Source: CALFXN01 sp937957815
GTDB lineage: Bacteria; Synergistota; Synergistia; Synergistales; Aminobacteriaceae
Length of the DNA stretch: 64,000 bases
Reading direction: 5' to 3'
NCBI GenBank assembly: GCA_036788195.1
Contig: DAIQNX010000016.1
Coordinates: 5,459-69,458, forward strand
This document shows positions 31,980 through 40,536 of the stretch, in pieces; positions within the stretch are counted from its first letter, which is position 1, and every line of letters begins with the position of its first letter. The translations under genes were made by a program, and so were the position numbers. Under the pieces are notes generated by a model. It was not told the DNA's origin, ran no database searches, and saw nothing but the letters and a program-made list of their open reading frames with translations.

Positions 31980-33632
31980 TCAGTTCCCGACGACGACGTG
32001 ATCGAGAATAAACTGAATCCTGCGGCTTCCGCGCCACATATCGATCCTCGGATGAAAAACATAGCCGGACACGTCGTCACGGTCGACAAGCGATGTGCCG
32101 TTGAACGCGAGTAGCGATACTCCATCGACATCGATACGAACATGCTCTCCGGTCTTTCCGAGGGGGAAGATCCGTTCGTTCCCGCAGGTTTCGAAGAAGA
32201 ACAACGGGCACGGGTTGCCCGTGCCGAACGGTGCGATGCACCCGACGGATTCCCATTCATCGAGGGTGATATCAGCCGGATTCCAGGCAAGTGCCGAAAC
32301 GGCGGGAGGTACGATCCGCACCGTTTCGAGAAGCCCTTCGAGTCTGTCGCGGACGGAATTCCACAGAGAGCTGGAAACTGAAAACCCCGCGGCATATCTG
32401 TGTCCACCCCAGGCGAGCAGGTCTCCTGATACCGTATCGAGAATTTCCATCGCGTTTCCGCCTTCCGGCACACGCAACGTCCCCCGAACCGATCCGTTCG
32501 TCGGAGCGGCAAGGACGATCGGCGTGCTCTTTTCGTTGCAGAGGCGGCTGGCAACTCCGCTCAGAACCCCGATAGGCCAGTCTTCGCCGAAAAGGACCCG
32601 GGCACCCTCGCGTTCGCGTTGCATACCGATCTCCTGCGCGAGACGGCTTGAAATCGTCTGCCGTTTCCGATTCAGGGCGATCAGTGTCTCGATATCCTCT
32701 TCCATGCCGGACGCGCCAAGCATCACATTCACGGCGGTATCGGCGCATTCGAGTCGCCCTGCAGCGTTGAGACAGGGAATCACCTTCATGGCGAGGTGTT
32801 CCTCGTTCACGTTCGGGAGTTCGAGTCCGAGACGACGGATCAGGCGCATGATTCCGGGACGTGGAGAGTGCCGTATCCTGCAGATTCCGGAACGAACGAT
32901 CGCACGGTTCATCAGGTCGAGCGGCATGCAGTCAGCAATAGTCGCAAGAGCCGCAAGATCCGACAAGGCGCTCAGACGACTCCGTGGAACGATTTCAAAA
33001 ATCCAGGCCCACGCCCAGAGGAGGGACGCGGCGCACAGTCGCTTTCCCGCGGCGTTTCCATCAATCTGGGGGTTGACCGTCACTCTATAGGGGGGAACTT
33101 CGCCGGGCGTATGGTGATCGAAGACAATGACCCGGATCCCTTGGCGTGATGCTTCCTCGAGGACGATGCCGTCCTTTGTGCCACAATCGACGACAATAAG
33201 CGTATTGCACCCCATCTCCGCGAGAGAAGAAACGACGCGCCGATGGATGCCATACCCCTCGCTGTGACGCTCCGGGATGAAATAGCGCACTTCGCGGGAT
33301 TTGTATTTCGCGAGTTCTACGGCGAGGACAGTAGCCGAAATTCCGTCGACATCGTAGTCTCCGTAAACGACGACATTTCCGAAAGAGGGAACGGAAAGCC
33401 ATTCCTCCTTCGCGAGAAGGGCTCCCTTTCCAAGATCGACCTCGTCCATCAAAGAATCAAGGCTCGGGCTGATCCAGGCCCGAGCCCGATCGATTTCACC
33501 CTCGGAATCGAATCCCCGCATTTCAAGAAGCGCCGCGACGAGCGGTGAACATTGGAGCGTTTTCTCCAACGTCAGCGAAAACGGGCCCGGAGCATAAACC
33601 CTGAGTCGCGACGTTTCGCAAAAAGACGGCAC
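31980..33632 (-). CDS. recJ: Single-stranded-DNA-specific 5'-3' exonuclease RecJ
   Basis: DHH phosphoesterase of 550 residues, GTG start directly after the lapA stop. GDYDVDGIS (92-97) and FDHHTP (Asp172-His-His) are the metal-binding motifs; the DHHA1 domain has GGHRYAAGFSV near residue 415; a C-terminal OB fold follows. Acts in recombination and mismatch repair. Its place before relA/spoT is typical. Confidence 0.95.
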   Translation of the reverse strand: MPSFCETSRLRVYAPGPFSLTLEKTLQCSPLVAALLEMRGFDSEGEIDRARAWISPSLDSLMDEVDLGKGALLAKEEWLSVPSFGNVVVYGDYDVDGISATVLAVELAKYKSREVRYFIPERHSEGYGIHRRVVSSLAEMGCNTLIVVDCGTKDGIVLEEASRQGIRVIVFDHHTPGEVPPYRVTVNPQIDGNAAGKRLCAASLLWAWAWIFEIVPRSRLSALSDLAALATIADCMPLDLMNRAIVRSGICRIRHSPRPGIMRLIRRLGLELPNVNEEHLAMKVIPCLNAAGRLECADTAVNVMLGASGMEEDIETLIALNRKRQTISSRLAQEIGMQREREGARVLFGEDWPIGVLSGVASRLCNEKSTPIVLAAPTNGSVRGTLRVPEGGNAMEILDTVSGDLLAWGGHRYAAGFSVSSSLWNSVRDRLEGLLETVRIVPPAVSALAWNPADITLDEWESVGCIAPFGTGNPCPLFFFETCGNERIFPLGKTGEHVRIDVDGVSLLAFNGTSLVDRDDVSGYVFHPRIDMWRGSRRIQFILDHVVVGN

Positions 33633-34058
33633 CTAGCCTCCCTGGCTTTCGGGGGAAGAATGGAATTCTTCCTCCGCCTCCGCGGGCTCTTCCGCCTCGA
33701 CAATACCCGACGTCTCAGACTCTCCATGCTCCTTTACGACGAAGGGCGCGCGATCCAGAACGTCGGGAGTCGTCCGTATGGCTTTCAGAATATCTGCACG
33801 TTCTTCTTCAAGGCGTGCAATACGGTCGGCCTGCTCGCGGATAACCCTCCGGAATCGGCCTCGTCCCTCGATATGCGCGGAAACGGACACGATCCACATC
33901 AGGACGCATCCGGCCGCAAAGACAGACACCTCCCAGACCCCCTGGGGTATCTGCCTGGTCCACACGAAAAAACGGACGGTCACGTCACCGGGATTCTGAT
34001 AGGAAAAAATCGCGGAGAGCAGCATGGCAAAGGCAATCGCCACCGTGTAGCTTCTCAT
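33633..34058 (-). CDS. lapA: LapA (DUF1049) family membrane protein
   Basis: 141 residues: two transmembrane helices (about 3-19 and 42-62), the YQNPGDVTVRFFVW segment typical of LapA/YciS proteins, a short coiled coil (residues 75-92) and an acidic tail rich in Glu. In E. coli the LapA/LapB proteins control LPS synthesis; whether that holds here is inference. No LapB-like TPR protein is adjacent. Confidence 0.82.
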   Translation of the reverse strand: MRSYTVAIAFAMLLSAIFSYQNPGDVTVRFFVWTRQIPQGVWEVSVFAAGCVLMWIVSVSAHIEGRGRFRRVIREQADRIARLEEERADILKAIRTTPDVLDRAPFVVKEHGESETSGIVEAEEPAEAEEEFHSSPESQGG

Positions 34059-34076
34059 TCGCTTCTCCTCCTTGTT

Positions 34077-35528
34077 TTATTTCGTTACTGGCAAGTGCTT
34101 TTGAATCTTGTCAAGAAAATACGACTTATCTTCCCGTTCGAGACTTCGCAGGTATCGTTCCCGCTCACCGCGCGACCAGACCGGATCGTACAGATCGGCA
34201 AGAATTTTCGAATATCGATCGAGCCCGTCGGCGCAGGGGCCGCGGAGGATCGCATCCAGACCTTTGTGACACGGTTGCGCTCCATACGCATCGACGAGCG
34301 TGCGCAGGATCTCCGGGTGATCCAGGATCAGACAGGGACGAAGGAGGTTGTCGTCGTCATACGGCTGCGCGTTGCGGATGGCCGTAAAAAACGGGCTTCG
34401 CGCGATCTCGACAAGGCTCTTCTCGCGAACGGAATCGACAGCGAACGGAACGAAGACACACGGTTCGACACGCCCGTCAGATATGATATGCCAATATCGC
34501 TCACCGCCGGCCATACATCCGTCAACGAACGGACCGTCATTCCAGAAATCACCGAGAAAGATCGGGAAACGTCGGTCTTTCCTCCATTCCGTTACCTTTC
34601 GGTGCAGGGTGACCCGGTCCTCCGGTGAAGCCATATAGGACACATCAGGTTTCGTACCGATCGGAACGTACTGAAAGAACCATCCTACCATACACCCCAA
34701 TCCGATCATCGTCTGAAGAAAATCGTCACTCAAAAGGTACGGAGCAGATACATTCGTAAACGTCGCGCTGAAACCGAAAATGATTCCGGCATCTTTCATC
34801 CGTCGAAACGCGGCAAGAACGGCATCGTAGATTCCTTTTCCACGCCGCAGGTCAGTCTCTCGGACTCCTCCCTCGACGGATACCATTGGAAGGACGTTAC
34901 CGCATTCAGCGAGGGTCCCGATCATGGAATCATCGATAAGTGTCCCGTTCGTATAAACTTGGAAGATGCAATCGTCATGTTTTCGCCAGAGGTCGGGAAG
35001 ATCCCTTCGCGTAAATGCTTCTCCCCCCGTGAACGTGAAGAAAAACATCCCGAGATTTTTCGCTTCCGTCAGAATCCTGTCGAGTTCATCGAAGGACAGC
35101 TCCGCTCTCGTATCGTACTGCCCTGCGTAACAACCACGGCAGTTGAGATTACACTTCATCGTAGGACTGATTACGAGAAAGTTCGGAAGGTGGACTCCGA
35201 GTTCCCGTTCTCTTCGGTCCCGGGTCCCGCGTCCAAGTACCATGAAATTGACGACGAGATTGTGCACGAGCTTTTCGAGGCATCGCGGGTTCGCTTCGCG
35301 CGCAACTCTCTTGACAACTCCAACGAAGGGATCATCTGCGTCGATCATATCGGCGAGAAGTGAGAAACTTTCCCTGTGGTACTTGGCCGGAGCAATGCCG
35401 GAAATAAACCGGAAGAGCGAAGAGAGTTCCTCCACCCGCTCTTCAGCGGCAAGGCGCAGAACCTTTTCTGCAATTTTCCGGGACACGAATCCCCCGGCTT
35501 TGTCGATCAATGAAATGGTCACATGCAT
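34077..35528 (-). CDS. Radical SAM/SPASM-type protein of unknown function
   Basis: About 483 residues. A helical N-terminal region of ~115 residues of no known role precedes a radical SAM core with CNLNCRGC (Cys126, 130, 133) and FTGGEAFTR. The C-terminal half has further cysteines in VDGCMAGGERYWHI, GRVEPCVF, LRPCLILDHP, PCHKG and GPCADG, consistent with auxiliary iron-sulfur clusters as in SPASM proteins. Start 35528 is chosen for GGAGG five bases upstream; ATG 35543 is possible. No precursor peptide gene was found beside it. Substrate not assignable. Confidence 0.85.
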   Translation of the reverse strand: MHVTISLIDKAGGFVSRKIAEKVLRLAAEERVEELSSLFRFISGIAPAKYHRESFSLLADMIDADDPFVGVVKRVAREANPRCLEKLVHNLVVNFMVLGRGTRDRRERELGVHLPNFLVISPTMKCNLNCRGCYAGQYDTRAELSFDELDRILTEAKNLGMFFFTFTGGEAFTRRDLPDLWRKHDDCIFQVYTNGTLIDDSMIGTLAECGNVLPMVSVEGGVRETDLRRGKGIYDAVLAAFRRMKDAGIIFGFSATFTNVSAPYLLSDDFLQTMIGLGCMVGWFFQYVPIGTKPDVSYMASPEDRVTLHRKVTEWRKDRRFPIFLGDFWNDGPFVDGCMAGGERYWHIISDGRVEPCVFVPFAVDSVREKSLVEIARSPFFTAIRNAQPYDDDNLLRPCLILDHPEILRTLVDAYGAQPCHKGLDAILRGPCADGLDRYSKILADLYDPVWSRGERERYLRSLEREDKSYFLDKIQKHLPVTK

Positions 35529-35584
35529 CATCTCCTCCGTCATGACCACGTCGCGTATCGAAAAAACCAAGCGATGCCGGAATC

Positions 35585-35613
35585 ATTCTATTCTCCAGTT
35601 CTTCCGAAGTAAA
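35585..35613 (-). promoter_or_regulatory. Promoter for the radical SAM-to-metG gene run
   Basis: TTTACT (35608-35613), 17-base spacer, TAGAAT (35585-35590), just after the secF terminator and 57 bases before the first gene. The -10 matches 5 of 6. Only recognisable promoter at the head of the 22-gene run. Confidence 0.6.
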
Positions 35614-35628
35614 CCCGACGATCCTGTA

Positions 35629-35664
35629 TAAAAAAGGGACGGGCATGAACTTCATGCCCGTCCC
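35629..35664 (-). terminator. Terminator after secF
   Basis: Near-perfect 14-bp stem GGGACGGGCATGAA/TTCATGCCCGTCCC (35636-35664) followed on the minus strand by TTTTTTAT. Confidence 0.93.
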
Positions 35665-35683
35665 CAGAAAGGCAGAATCCCTG

Positions 35684-36553
35684 TCAGGCTTTCTGCGGTG
35701 AGCGGATTGACCATTCCGCCAGCAGCGCAGCGGCGATGAAAATCGAACTGTATGTTCCAACCACGATTCCGATCAGCATTGCAAAAGAAAACGGACGGAC
35801 CACGGGCCCCCCCATGAAGAAAAGGGCGAGAACGGGAAGAAGCGTCGTCAGCGAGGTGTTGATCGTTCGCGAGAGAGTTTCGTTGATCGACGCGTTCAGA
35901 ACGGAAAGGAGCCCTGAATTCCTCACATCTTTCCAGTTCTCGCGAACTCTGTCGAGAACAACGATCGTATCGTTCAGCGAATATCCGACGATCGTCAGAA
36001 TCGCCGCAATGAATGTCGATGACACTTCCATACCCGTCAGACTGAAGGCGCCTATCGTGATAACCGAATCGTGCACAAGAGCAAGGACGCTGACCACCGC
36101 GAAACGGAACTGGAATCGGACCGTGATGTACAGCAGAATGCCGATAAGTGCGATGCAAAGGGCAATGACGGCTTCCTGACGGAGTTCCGATCCGACGACC
36201 GGGCCGACTTTCTCGAAGCGAACGATCTTTGCCCCTGGGAAGGAGGTCTTTAACGTCTCGGCGAGCACCTTGCGATCGTCTTCCTTGTCGGCGACAATCC
36301 TTATGATGACGCCTTTGGAGCTGTAGGCTTGAATGACCGAGTTCGCCTGATTCGTCTTCGCAAGTGCGTTCCGAACGTCTGCAACGGATACATCCTTCTC
36401 GAATTCCACCTGAACGAGGTTTCCCCCGGTGAAGTCGATCCCGAGATTCAAACCGCGAACCATAAGAAAGATCAGGCTCGCCAAGATACAAACCGCGCTG
36501 ATCGTCAGCGCGAGACGCCGTTTCCCCATGAAATCGAAACGTGTCGTTTTCAT
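35684..36553 (-). CDS. secF: Protein translocase subunit SecF
   Basis: 289 residues, six membrane helices with a periplasmic loop between helices 1 and 2. LNLGIDFTGGNLVQVEF is the SecDF base motif, and GYSLNDTIVVLDRVREN is the RND-type helix 5 signature with the proton-relay Asp. Uses proton motive force to complete export through SecYEG. 15 bases after secD. Confidence 0.98.
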   Translation of the reverse strand: MKTTRFDFMGKRRLALTISAVCILASLIFLMVRGLNLGIDFTGGNLVQVEFEKDVSVADVRNALAKTNQANSVIQAYSSKGVIIRIVADKEDDRKVLAETLKTSFPGAKIVRFEKVGPVVGSELRQEAVIALCIALIGILLYITVRFQFRFAVVSVLALVHDSVITIGAFSLTGMEVSSTFIAAILTIVGYSLNDTIVVLDRVRENWKDVRNSGLLSVLNASINETLSRTINTSLTTLLPVLALFFMGGPVVRPFSFAMLIGIVVGTYSSIFIAAALLAEWSIRSPQKA

Positions 36554-36568
36554 GTCCTCTCCCCCTCT

Positions 36569-37948
36569 TCAGGACCGCTGCGTCCGTACGCCGGAGAAGA
36601 CTTGGAGCAGTGCCCGCGTCACCACGACGTTACAGAAAACGCTCGAAACGATACCGATGCTGAGTGTCACGGCAAAGCCGCGGACCGGACCGCTGCCGAA
36701 GTAATAGAGGACCGCAGCCGCAATCAGGGTTGTTATGTTCGAATCGAGAATCGTCGTCAAGGCTTTCTTGAATCCGGCATCGATCGCGGCGAGGCGCGTC
36801 TTTCCGGCTCTAAGTTCTTCCTTCATCCGTTCGTAGATGAGTACGTTACCGTCCACCGCCATGCCGATCGTCAGAACAATACCCGCGATTCCGGGCATTG
36901 TCAGCGTTCCCTTGACCGCAATCATTCCCGCAAACAGTAAAAGGACGGCGACGGCAAGCGCGCAGTCGGCCGCGAGCCCAAGGAAGCGATAGTACAGGAG
37001 CATAAAGAGAAACACGAGCACTGCACCGAGAAGTCCGGCGCGGAGCCCCGAACGGATCGAATCGGCTCCCAGACTCGGACCGACCGAGCGGTTCTCGATG
37101 ACTTCGACAGATACCGGAAGTGCGCCAGCTCGAAGCATGATGGCAAGGCGCTGAGCCTCGGGTACAGAAAATCTGCCGGAAATCTGAGCGTTCCCTCCGC
37201 TGATTCGCTCCTGAACAACCGGCGCCGAAACGACCAGACCGTCGAGAACGATCGCGATCTGCTTTCCGACGTTATCTGCAGTCGCCTTGTCGAAGAGATC
37301 CGCCCCTTCGGAGTTGAATGCGAGAGTGACGACCGGACGTCCGATATTGTCATAGGAAGTTTTCGCATCTTTCAGATGCTTCCCGCTGACAAGGGCCTTG
37401 CCGAGGAGAAACGCTCTTCCGTCTGCATCCGAAGCGACGATGATCCCCTCGAACGGATTCGCCTTTTTTTTCAGAGAATCGCGTTGCGCGTCGATGTCCG
37501 CTTTCGCGGCATCCCAACGCTTCTTCGCCTGATTGAATTCGTCGTCGCTTCCGTAATTCTTGCGCTGTGGTCCGGGCGGGACCGGTTGAGTCGCTTCGAG
37601 AACCTTGCGGAACTCGAGAAGAGCTGTCTTTCCGATCAGCTCAAGCGCCGCTTCAGGATCCTGAACGCCCGGGAGATCGATGATTACACGGTCTCGCCCC
37701 TGTCGCTGGATGACGGGCTCCGCGACGCCATACTGGTCGATTCTGTTTCGGAGCACAGCGAGCAAACGCGCCAGGCTGTCCTCATTCACCGGGTTTTCCG
37801 GAGTACCTTTCGCCTGGAGAACGATATGCGCTCCGCCTTTCAGGTCAAGACCGAGCTTGATTCTCCCGTTGACGGGAAAAACTGCGACGAGGGCGGCCAC
37901 GACTACGAAAAAAACGATTCCTAGCCGCCATCGGTCTTTTCTCAGCAT
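36569..37948 (-). CDS. secD: Protein translocase subunit SecD
   Basis: 459 residues from ATG 37948 (GAGGAGGA upstream). Helix 1, then the large periplasmic domain starting with LGLDLKGGAHIVL, and five C-terminal helices with the RND signature GMAVDGNVLIYERMKEE. Forms the SecDF complex with the next gene and YajC upstream. Confidence 0.98.
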   Translation of the reverse strand: MLRKDRWRLGIVFFVVVAALVAVFPVNGRIKLGLDLKGGAHIVLQAKGTPENPVNEDSLARLLAVLRNRIDQYGVAEPVIQRQGRDRVIIDLPGVQDPEAALELIGKTALLEFRKVLEATQPVPPGPQRKNYGSDDEFNQAKKRWDAAKADIDAQRDSLKKKANPFEGIIVASDADGRAFLLGKALVSGKHLKDAKTSYDNIGRPVVTLAFNSEGADLFDKATADNVGKQIAIVLDGLVVSAPVVQERISGGNAQISGRFSVPEAQRLAIMLRAGALPVSVEVIENRSVGPSLGADSIRSGLRAGLLGAVLVFLFMLLYYRFLGLAADCALAVAVLLLFAGMIAVKGTLTMPGIAGIVLTIGMAVDGNVLIYERMKEELRAGKTRLAAIDAGFKKALTTILDSNITTLIAAAVLYYFGSGPVRGFAVTLSIGIVSSVFCNVVVTRALLQVFSGVRTQRS

Positions 37949-37973
37949 CCCAAATTCCTCCTCACGAGAACTG

Positions 37974-38003
37974 CATATAGAATGGACGCACATAACAATA
38001 CAA
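37974..38003 (-). promoter_or_regulatory. Possible secDF promoter
   Basis: TTGTAT (37998-38003), 18-base spacer, TATATG (37974-37979), between the yajC terminator and secD. Weak matches; position is the main support. Confidence 0.35.
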
Positions 38004-38006
38004 TAA

Positions 38007-38047
38007 GGAAAACAGATATAGCGGACGCCCGACGCCGCTATATCTGT
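38007..38047 (-). terminator. Terminator after yajC
   Basis: 13-bp stem ACAGATATAGCGG/CCGCTATATCTGT (38012-38047) followed by TTTTCC on the minus strand, 25 bases past the yajC stop. Confidence 0.75.
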
Positions 38048-38071
38048 CAGATCCTCTAAATTGCAAAGAGC

Positions 38072-38443
38072 TTATTTCTCAGGAGTTTCTTCTTTCGCGG
38101 GTTCGTTTCCCGATGATTTCGGCGCCTCCGTCGAACGCTTGCTCGATACGGAGCTCTTGAGGATCCGGACCTTGACGCCATCGGAAATCTCGATGATGAA
38201 ACTGTCGTCCTTGACTTCCCGTATGACTCCGAAGAAACCTCCCGCAGTTACTACCTGATCACCGCGCGTCATGGACGCGAGAAGCTCGTCATGCTGCCGT
38301 TGCCGCTTCTTCTGCGGGCGGATAATGAAGAAGTAGAAGATGAGAACGAAAAGAGCCAAAGGGAACAGCATTCCCAGAATGCCCCCCTGCGCTCCTCCCT
38401 GACCTCCAGCCATTTGTCCGCATTGCTGCTGATTCAAAGACAC
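38072..38443 (-). CDS. yajC: Preprotein translocase subunit YajC
   Basis: 123 residues: short Gly/Gln-rich N-terminus, one membrane helix (about 24-41), FIIRPQKKRQRQHDELLASM and GDQVVTAGGFFGVI typical of YajC, and a charged tail. Accessory of SecDF; gene order yajC-secD-secF is conserved although a terminator-like hairpin lies between yajC and secD. Confidence 0.96.
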   Translation of the reverse strand: MSLNQQQCGQMAGGQGGAQGGILGMLFPLALFVLIFYFFIIRPQKKRQRQHDELLASMTRGDQVVTAGGFFGVIREVKDDSFIIEISDGVKVRILKSSVSSKRSTEAPKSSGNEPAKEETPEK

Positions 38444-38515
38444 ACGCCTCCTCTATCGATATGCTGCCGTCCGCAATATTCGGCGCTTTATTGTACCATC
38501 CACCCGGGGAAAGGG

Positions 38516-38708
38516 TCACTCTTCGCAATCCTTGAGGTAAAAGAGAAGCTTTTCAAGTTCGACGGAGATATCCACACTGTAAACGAGAACGTCGGGTGGG
38601 GTTACGATAGAAACGGGAGAGAAATTCAGTATTCCGCGTACACCGCCGACCGATGTCAGATTGTCCACACACGACTGCGCAACAGAGGAGGGAACCGTCA
38701 GGATGATN
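38516..38708 (-). pseudogene. rex: Redox-sensing repressor Rex, C-terminal fragment cut by assembly gap
   Basis: The last 63 codons of a Rex protein: GVRGILNFSPVSIVTPPDV and VYSVDISVELEKLLFYL match the end of its NADH-binding Rossmann domain and the swapped C-terminal helix. Rex is normally about 210 residues, so roughly 150 codons, including the winged-helix DNA-binding domain, should lie in the 99-N gap. The true gap must be longer than shown if the gene is intact. Not a real pseudogene as far as can be seen; it is an incomplete assembly. Rex senses NADH/NAD+ and represses fermentation genes. Confidence 0.82.
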
Positions 38709-38807
38709 NNNNNNNNNNNNNNNNNNNNNNNNNNNNNNNNNNNNNNNNNNNNNNNNNNNNNNNNNNNNNNNNNNNNNNNNNNNNNNNNNNNNNNNNNNNN
38801 NNNNNNN
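38709..38807. other. Assembly gap (99 N)
   Basis: A run of 99 undetermined bases inside rex. The length is probably nominal, because the open frame across it would give a 106-residue protein, half the size of Rex. Confidence 0.98.
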
Positions 38808-38836
38808 GCGGATTTTGTTGCGACGATACGCTTCAT
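38808..38836 (-). CDS. Start of a reading frame entering the gap
   Basis: ATG at 38836 with GGAGG eight bases upstream opens MKRIVATKS and runs into the gap. It may be the first codons of rex or of another small gene lost in the gap. The nine residues do not resemble a typical Rex amino-terminus, so identity is open. Confidence 0.4.
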
Positions 38837-38879
38837 TCAAAACACCTCCATCAGGATATTTTCGGCAAAAAAGACAGTG

Positions 38880-40160
38880 TCAGAGCGCACAGCGGATGCG
38901 TGAGGTTCCGGCATAAACGCTCTTTTCGCCCAGTTCTTCATGAATACGCAACAACTGATTGTATTTCGCGACCCGATCGATTCGTGCCGGAGCGCCGGTC
39001 TTTATCTGTCCGGCAGCCGTGGCGACCGCAAGGTCGCTTATGAATGAATCATCCGTTTCGCCGGAACGATGTGAAATAACTGGAGAATATCCGTTCCGGA
39101 CAGCCATGTCGATGACACGCAATGTTTCCGTCAACGTTCCGATCTGATTGAGCTTGATGAGAATCGAGTTCGCAATTTCTTCGCGAACTCCACGAGAAAG
39201 ACGATCGGGGTTGGTAACGAACAGATCGTCTCCAATTATTTGGATCTTCTTTCCGAGACGTCCCGTAAGAAGTGACCATCCATCCCAATCTTCTTCCGAC
39301 ATTCCGTCTTCGATGGAAACTATCGGGAATTCGTGAACCAGATCTTCATAGTAGGCGACGAGTTCTTCAGGGGAGAATCTCCGCGCCTCTCCTTCGAATG
39401 TGTAGACGCCGTCACCGTAGAGCCCGGACGCCGCTACGTCGAGAGCGAGAAAAACATCCCTGCCGGGTTCATACCCGGCCTTCGATATCGCCTCCACGAT
39501 CAGTGAAAGTGCTTCACGATTCGTCGCGAGGTTCGGGGCGAAGCCTCCCTCGTCTCCGACACCGGTACTCAGTCCCCTTCTCTTCAAAATCCCCTTGAGG
39601 GTATGATAGATCTCAACTGCCGTCCGCAATCCCTCGGGAAAATCCGGAGCGCCTGCGGGGACAATCATGAACTCCTGAATATCGAGCGTGTTATCGGCGT
39701 GCGCCCCGCCGTTCACGATATTCATGAGAGGCGTCGGAAGAACGAAGGGCCCCAGACCACCGATATAGGACCAGAGCGGAACATCCTGCTCGACGGCAGC
39801 CGCGCGGGCACATGCCAGCGAAACGCCGAGAATGGAGTTGGCTCCCAATCTTGACTTGTTCGCAGTACCATCGAGATCGATCATCGCCATGTCGATTTCT
39901 TCCTGTGAAGAAGGGTCCATGCCGACAATCTCAGGGGCTATCGTATCGTTGACGGAGGAAAGCGCTTCAACGACTCCCTTGCCACAATATCTCGTCCCAC
40001 CGTCGCGAAGCTCGATTGCCTCGAAAGATCCCGTCGACGCCCCGGAAGGAACGGACGCTCGCCCGAGAACACCATCCTCAGTCCAGACTTCGACTTCTAC
40101 GGTCGGGTTTCCCCTGGAATCAAGTATTTCCCGACCATGAACGCCGATAATAGAACTCAT
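38880..40160 (-). CDS. eno: Enolase
   Basis: Converts 2-phosphoglycerate to phosphoenolpyruvate. 426 residues from ATG 40160 with GGGAGGA seven bases upstream. ILDSRGNPTVEVEVWT, GDEGGFAPN with the catalytic Glu, the Mg ligands in LALDVAAS, SIEDGMSEEDWDG and GDDLFVTNP, and SHRSGETDD near the C-terminus. Confidence 0.99.
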   Translation of the reverse strand: MSSIIGVHGREILDSRGNPTVEVEVWTEDGVLGRASVPSGASTGSFEAIELRDGGTRYCGKGVVEALSSVNDTIAPEIVGMDPSSQEEIDMAMIDLDGTANKSRLGANSILGVSLACARAAAVEQDVPLWSYIGGLGPFVLPTPLMNIVNGGAHADNTLDIQEFMIVPAGAPDFPEGLRTAVEIYHTLKGILKRRGLSTGVGDEGGFAPNLATNREALSLIVEAISKAGYEPGRDVFLALDVAASGLYGDGVYTFEGEARRFSPEELVAYYEDLVHEFPIVSIEDGMSEEDWDGWSLLTGRLGKKIQIIGDDLFVTNPDRLSRGVREEIANSILIKLNQIGTLTETLRVIDMAVRNGYSPVISHRSGETDDSFISDLAVATAAGQIKTGAPARIDRVAKYNQLLRIHEELGEKSVYAGTSRIRCAL

Positions 40161-40202
40161 CAACTTCCTCCCTTCTCTCCGCCCTGCGGAAAACAATCGT
40201 TC

Positions 40203-40481
40203 CTACCACGGCCGCGTCGCCGGATCGACTTTCCGTTCCTCGATAACTTCAAAAGCGATGATCCCGGCTCTTCTGAGCCGCGGCTCGTCATCCTCAAGAA
40301 CGCGGATACGTACGAGACGCGTTGCATAGGCAACATCGACGATATCTCCCCTCTGAACAGGAGAAGCCGCTTTTATGGAGCGCTCGTTGATCCTGACCGC
40401 TCCGATTTCCACCATTTCCTGCGCAATCGTCCGTCTTTTGACGAGACGGGATAGCTTCAGAAACAGATCAATTCGTATCAT
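40203..40481 (-). CDS. S4 domain RNA-binding protein (RqcP/Hsp15-like)
   Basis: 92 residues, almost entirely an S4 domain: MIRIDLFLKLSRLVKRRTIAQ and GAVRINERSIKAASPVQRGD. Similar in size and pattern to Bacillus RqcP (YabO), which assists C-terminal tailing of stalled nascent chains on 50S subunits, and to Hsp15. Which of these it is cannot be settled here; no RqcH is in the window. No clear Shine-Dalgarno before the ATG. Lies 42 bases upstream of eno. Confidence 0.85.
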   Translation of the reverse strand: MIRIDLFLKLSRLVKRRTIAQEMVEIGAVRINERSIKAASPVQRGDIVDVAYATRLVRIRVLEDDEPRLRRAGIIAFEVIEERKVDPATRPW

Positions 40482-40506
40482 GTTCAGAGAGACACAAACC
40501 CGGAAG

Positions 40507-40536
40507 AGTATAGCAAAACATCGCTTCTCATTTCAA
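40507..40536 (-). promoter_or_regulatory. Promoter for S4 gene and eno
   Basis: TTGAAA (40531-40536), 18-base spacer, TATACT (40507-40512); each matches 5 of 6. The -35 overlaps the dnaG stop. The start would leave a leader of about 20 bases. Confidence 0.6.

Noticed and set aside
35629..35664. Palindrome after secF as a repressor operator
   Set aside because: The stem is followed by a T-run immediately after the secF stop, which fits an intrinsic terminator better.
38516..38836. Intact 106-residue gene spanning the N run
   Set aside because: The frame is continuous only because N codons cannot be stops; the C-terminus is Rex, which is twice this length.
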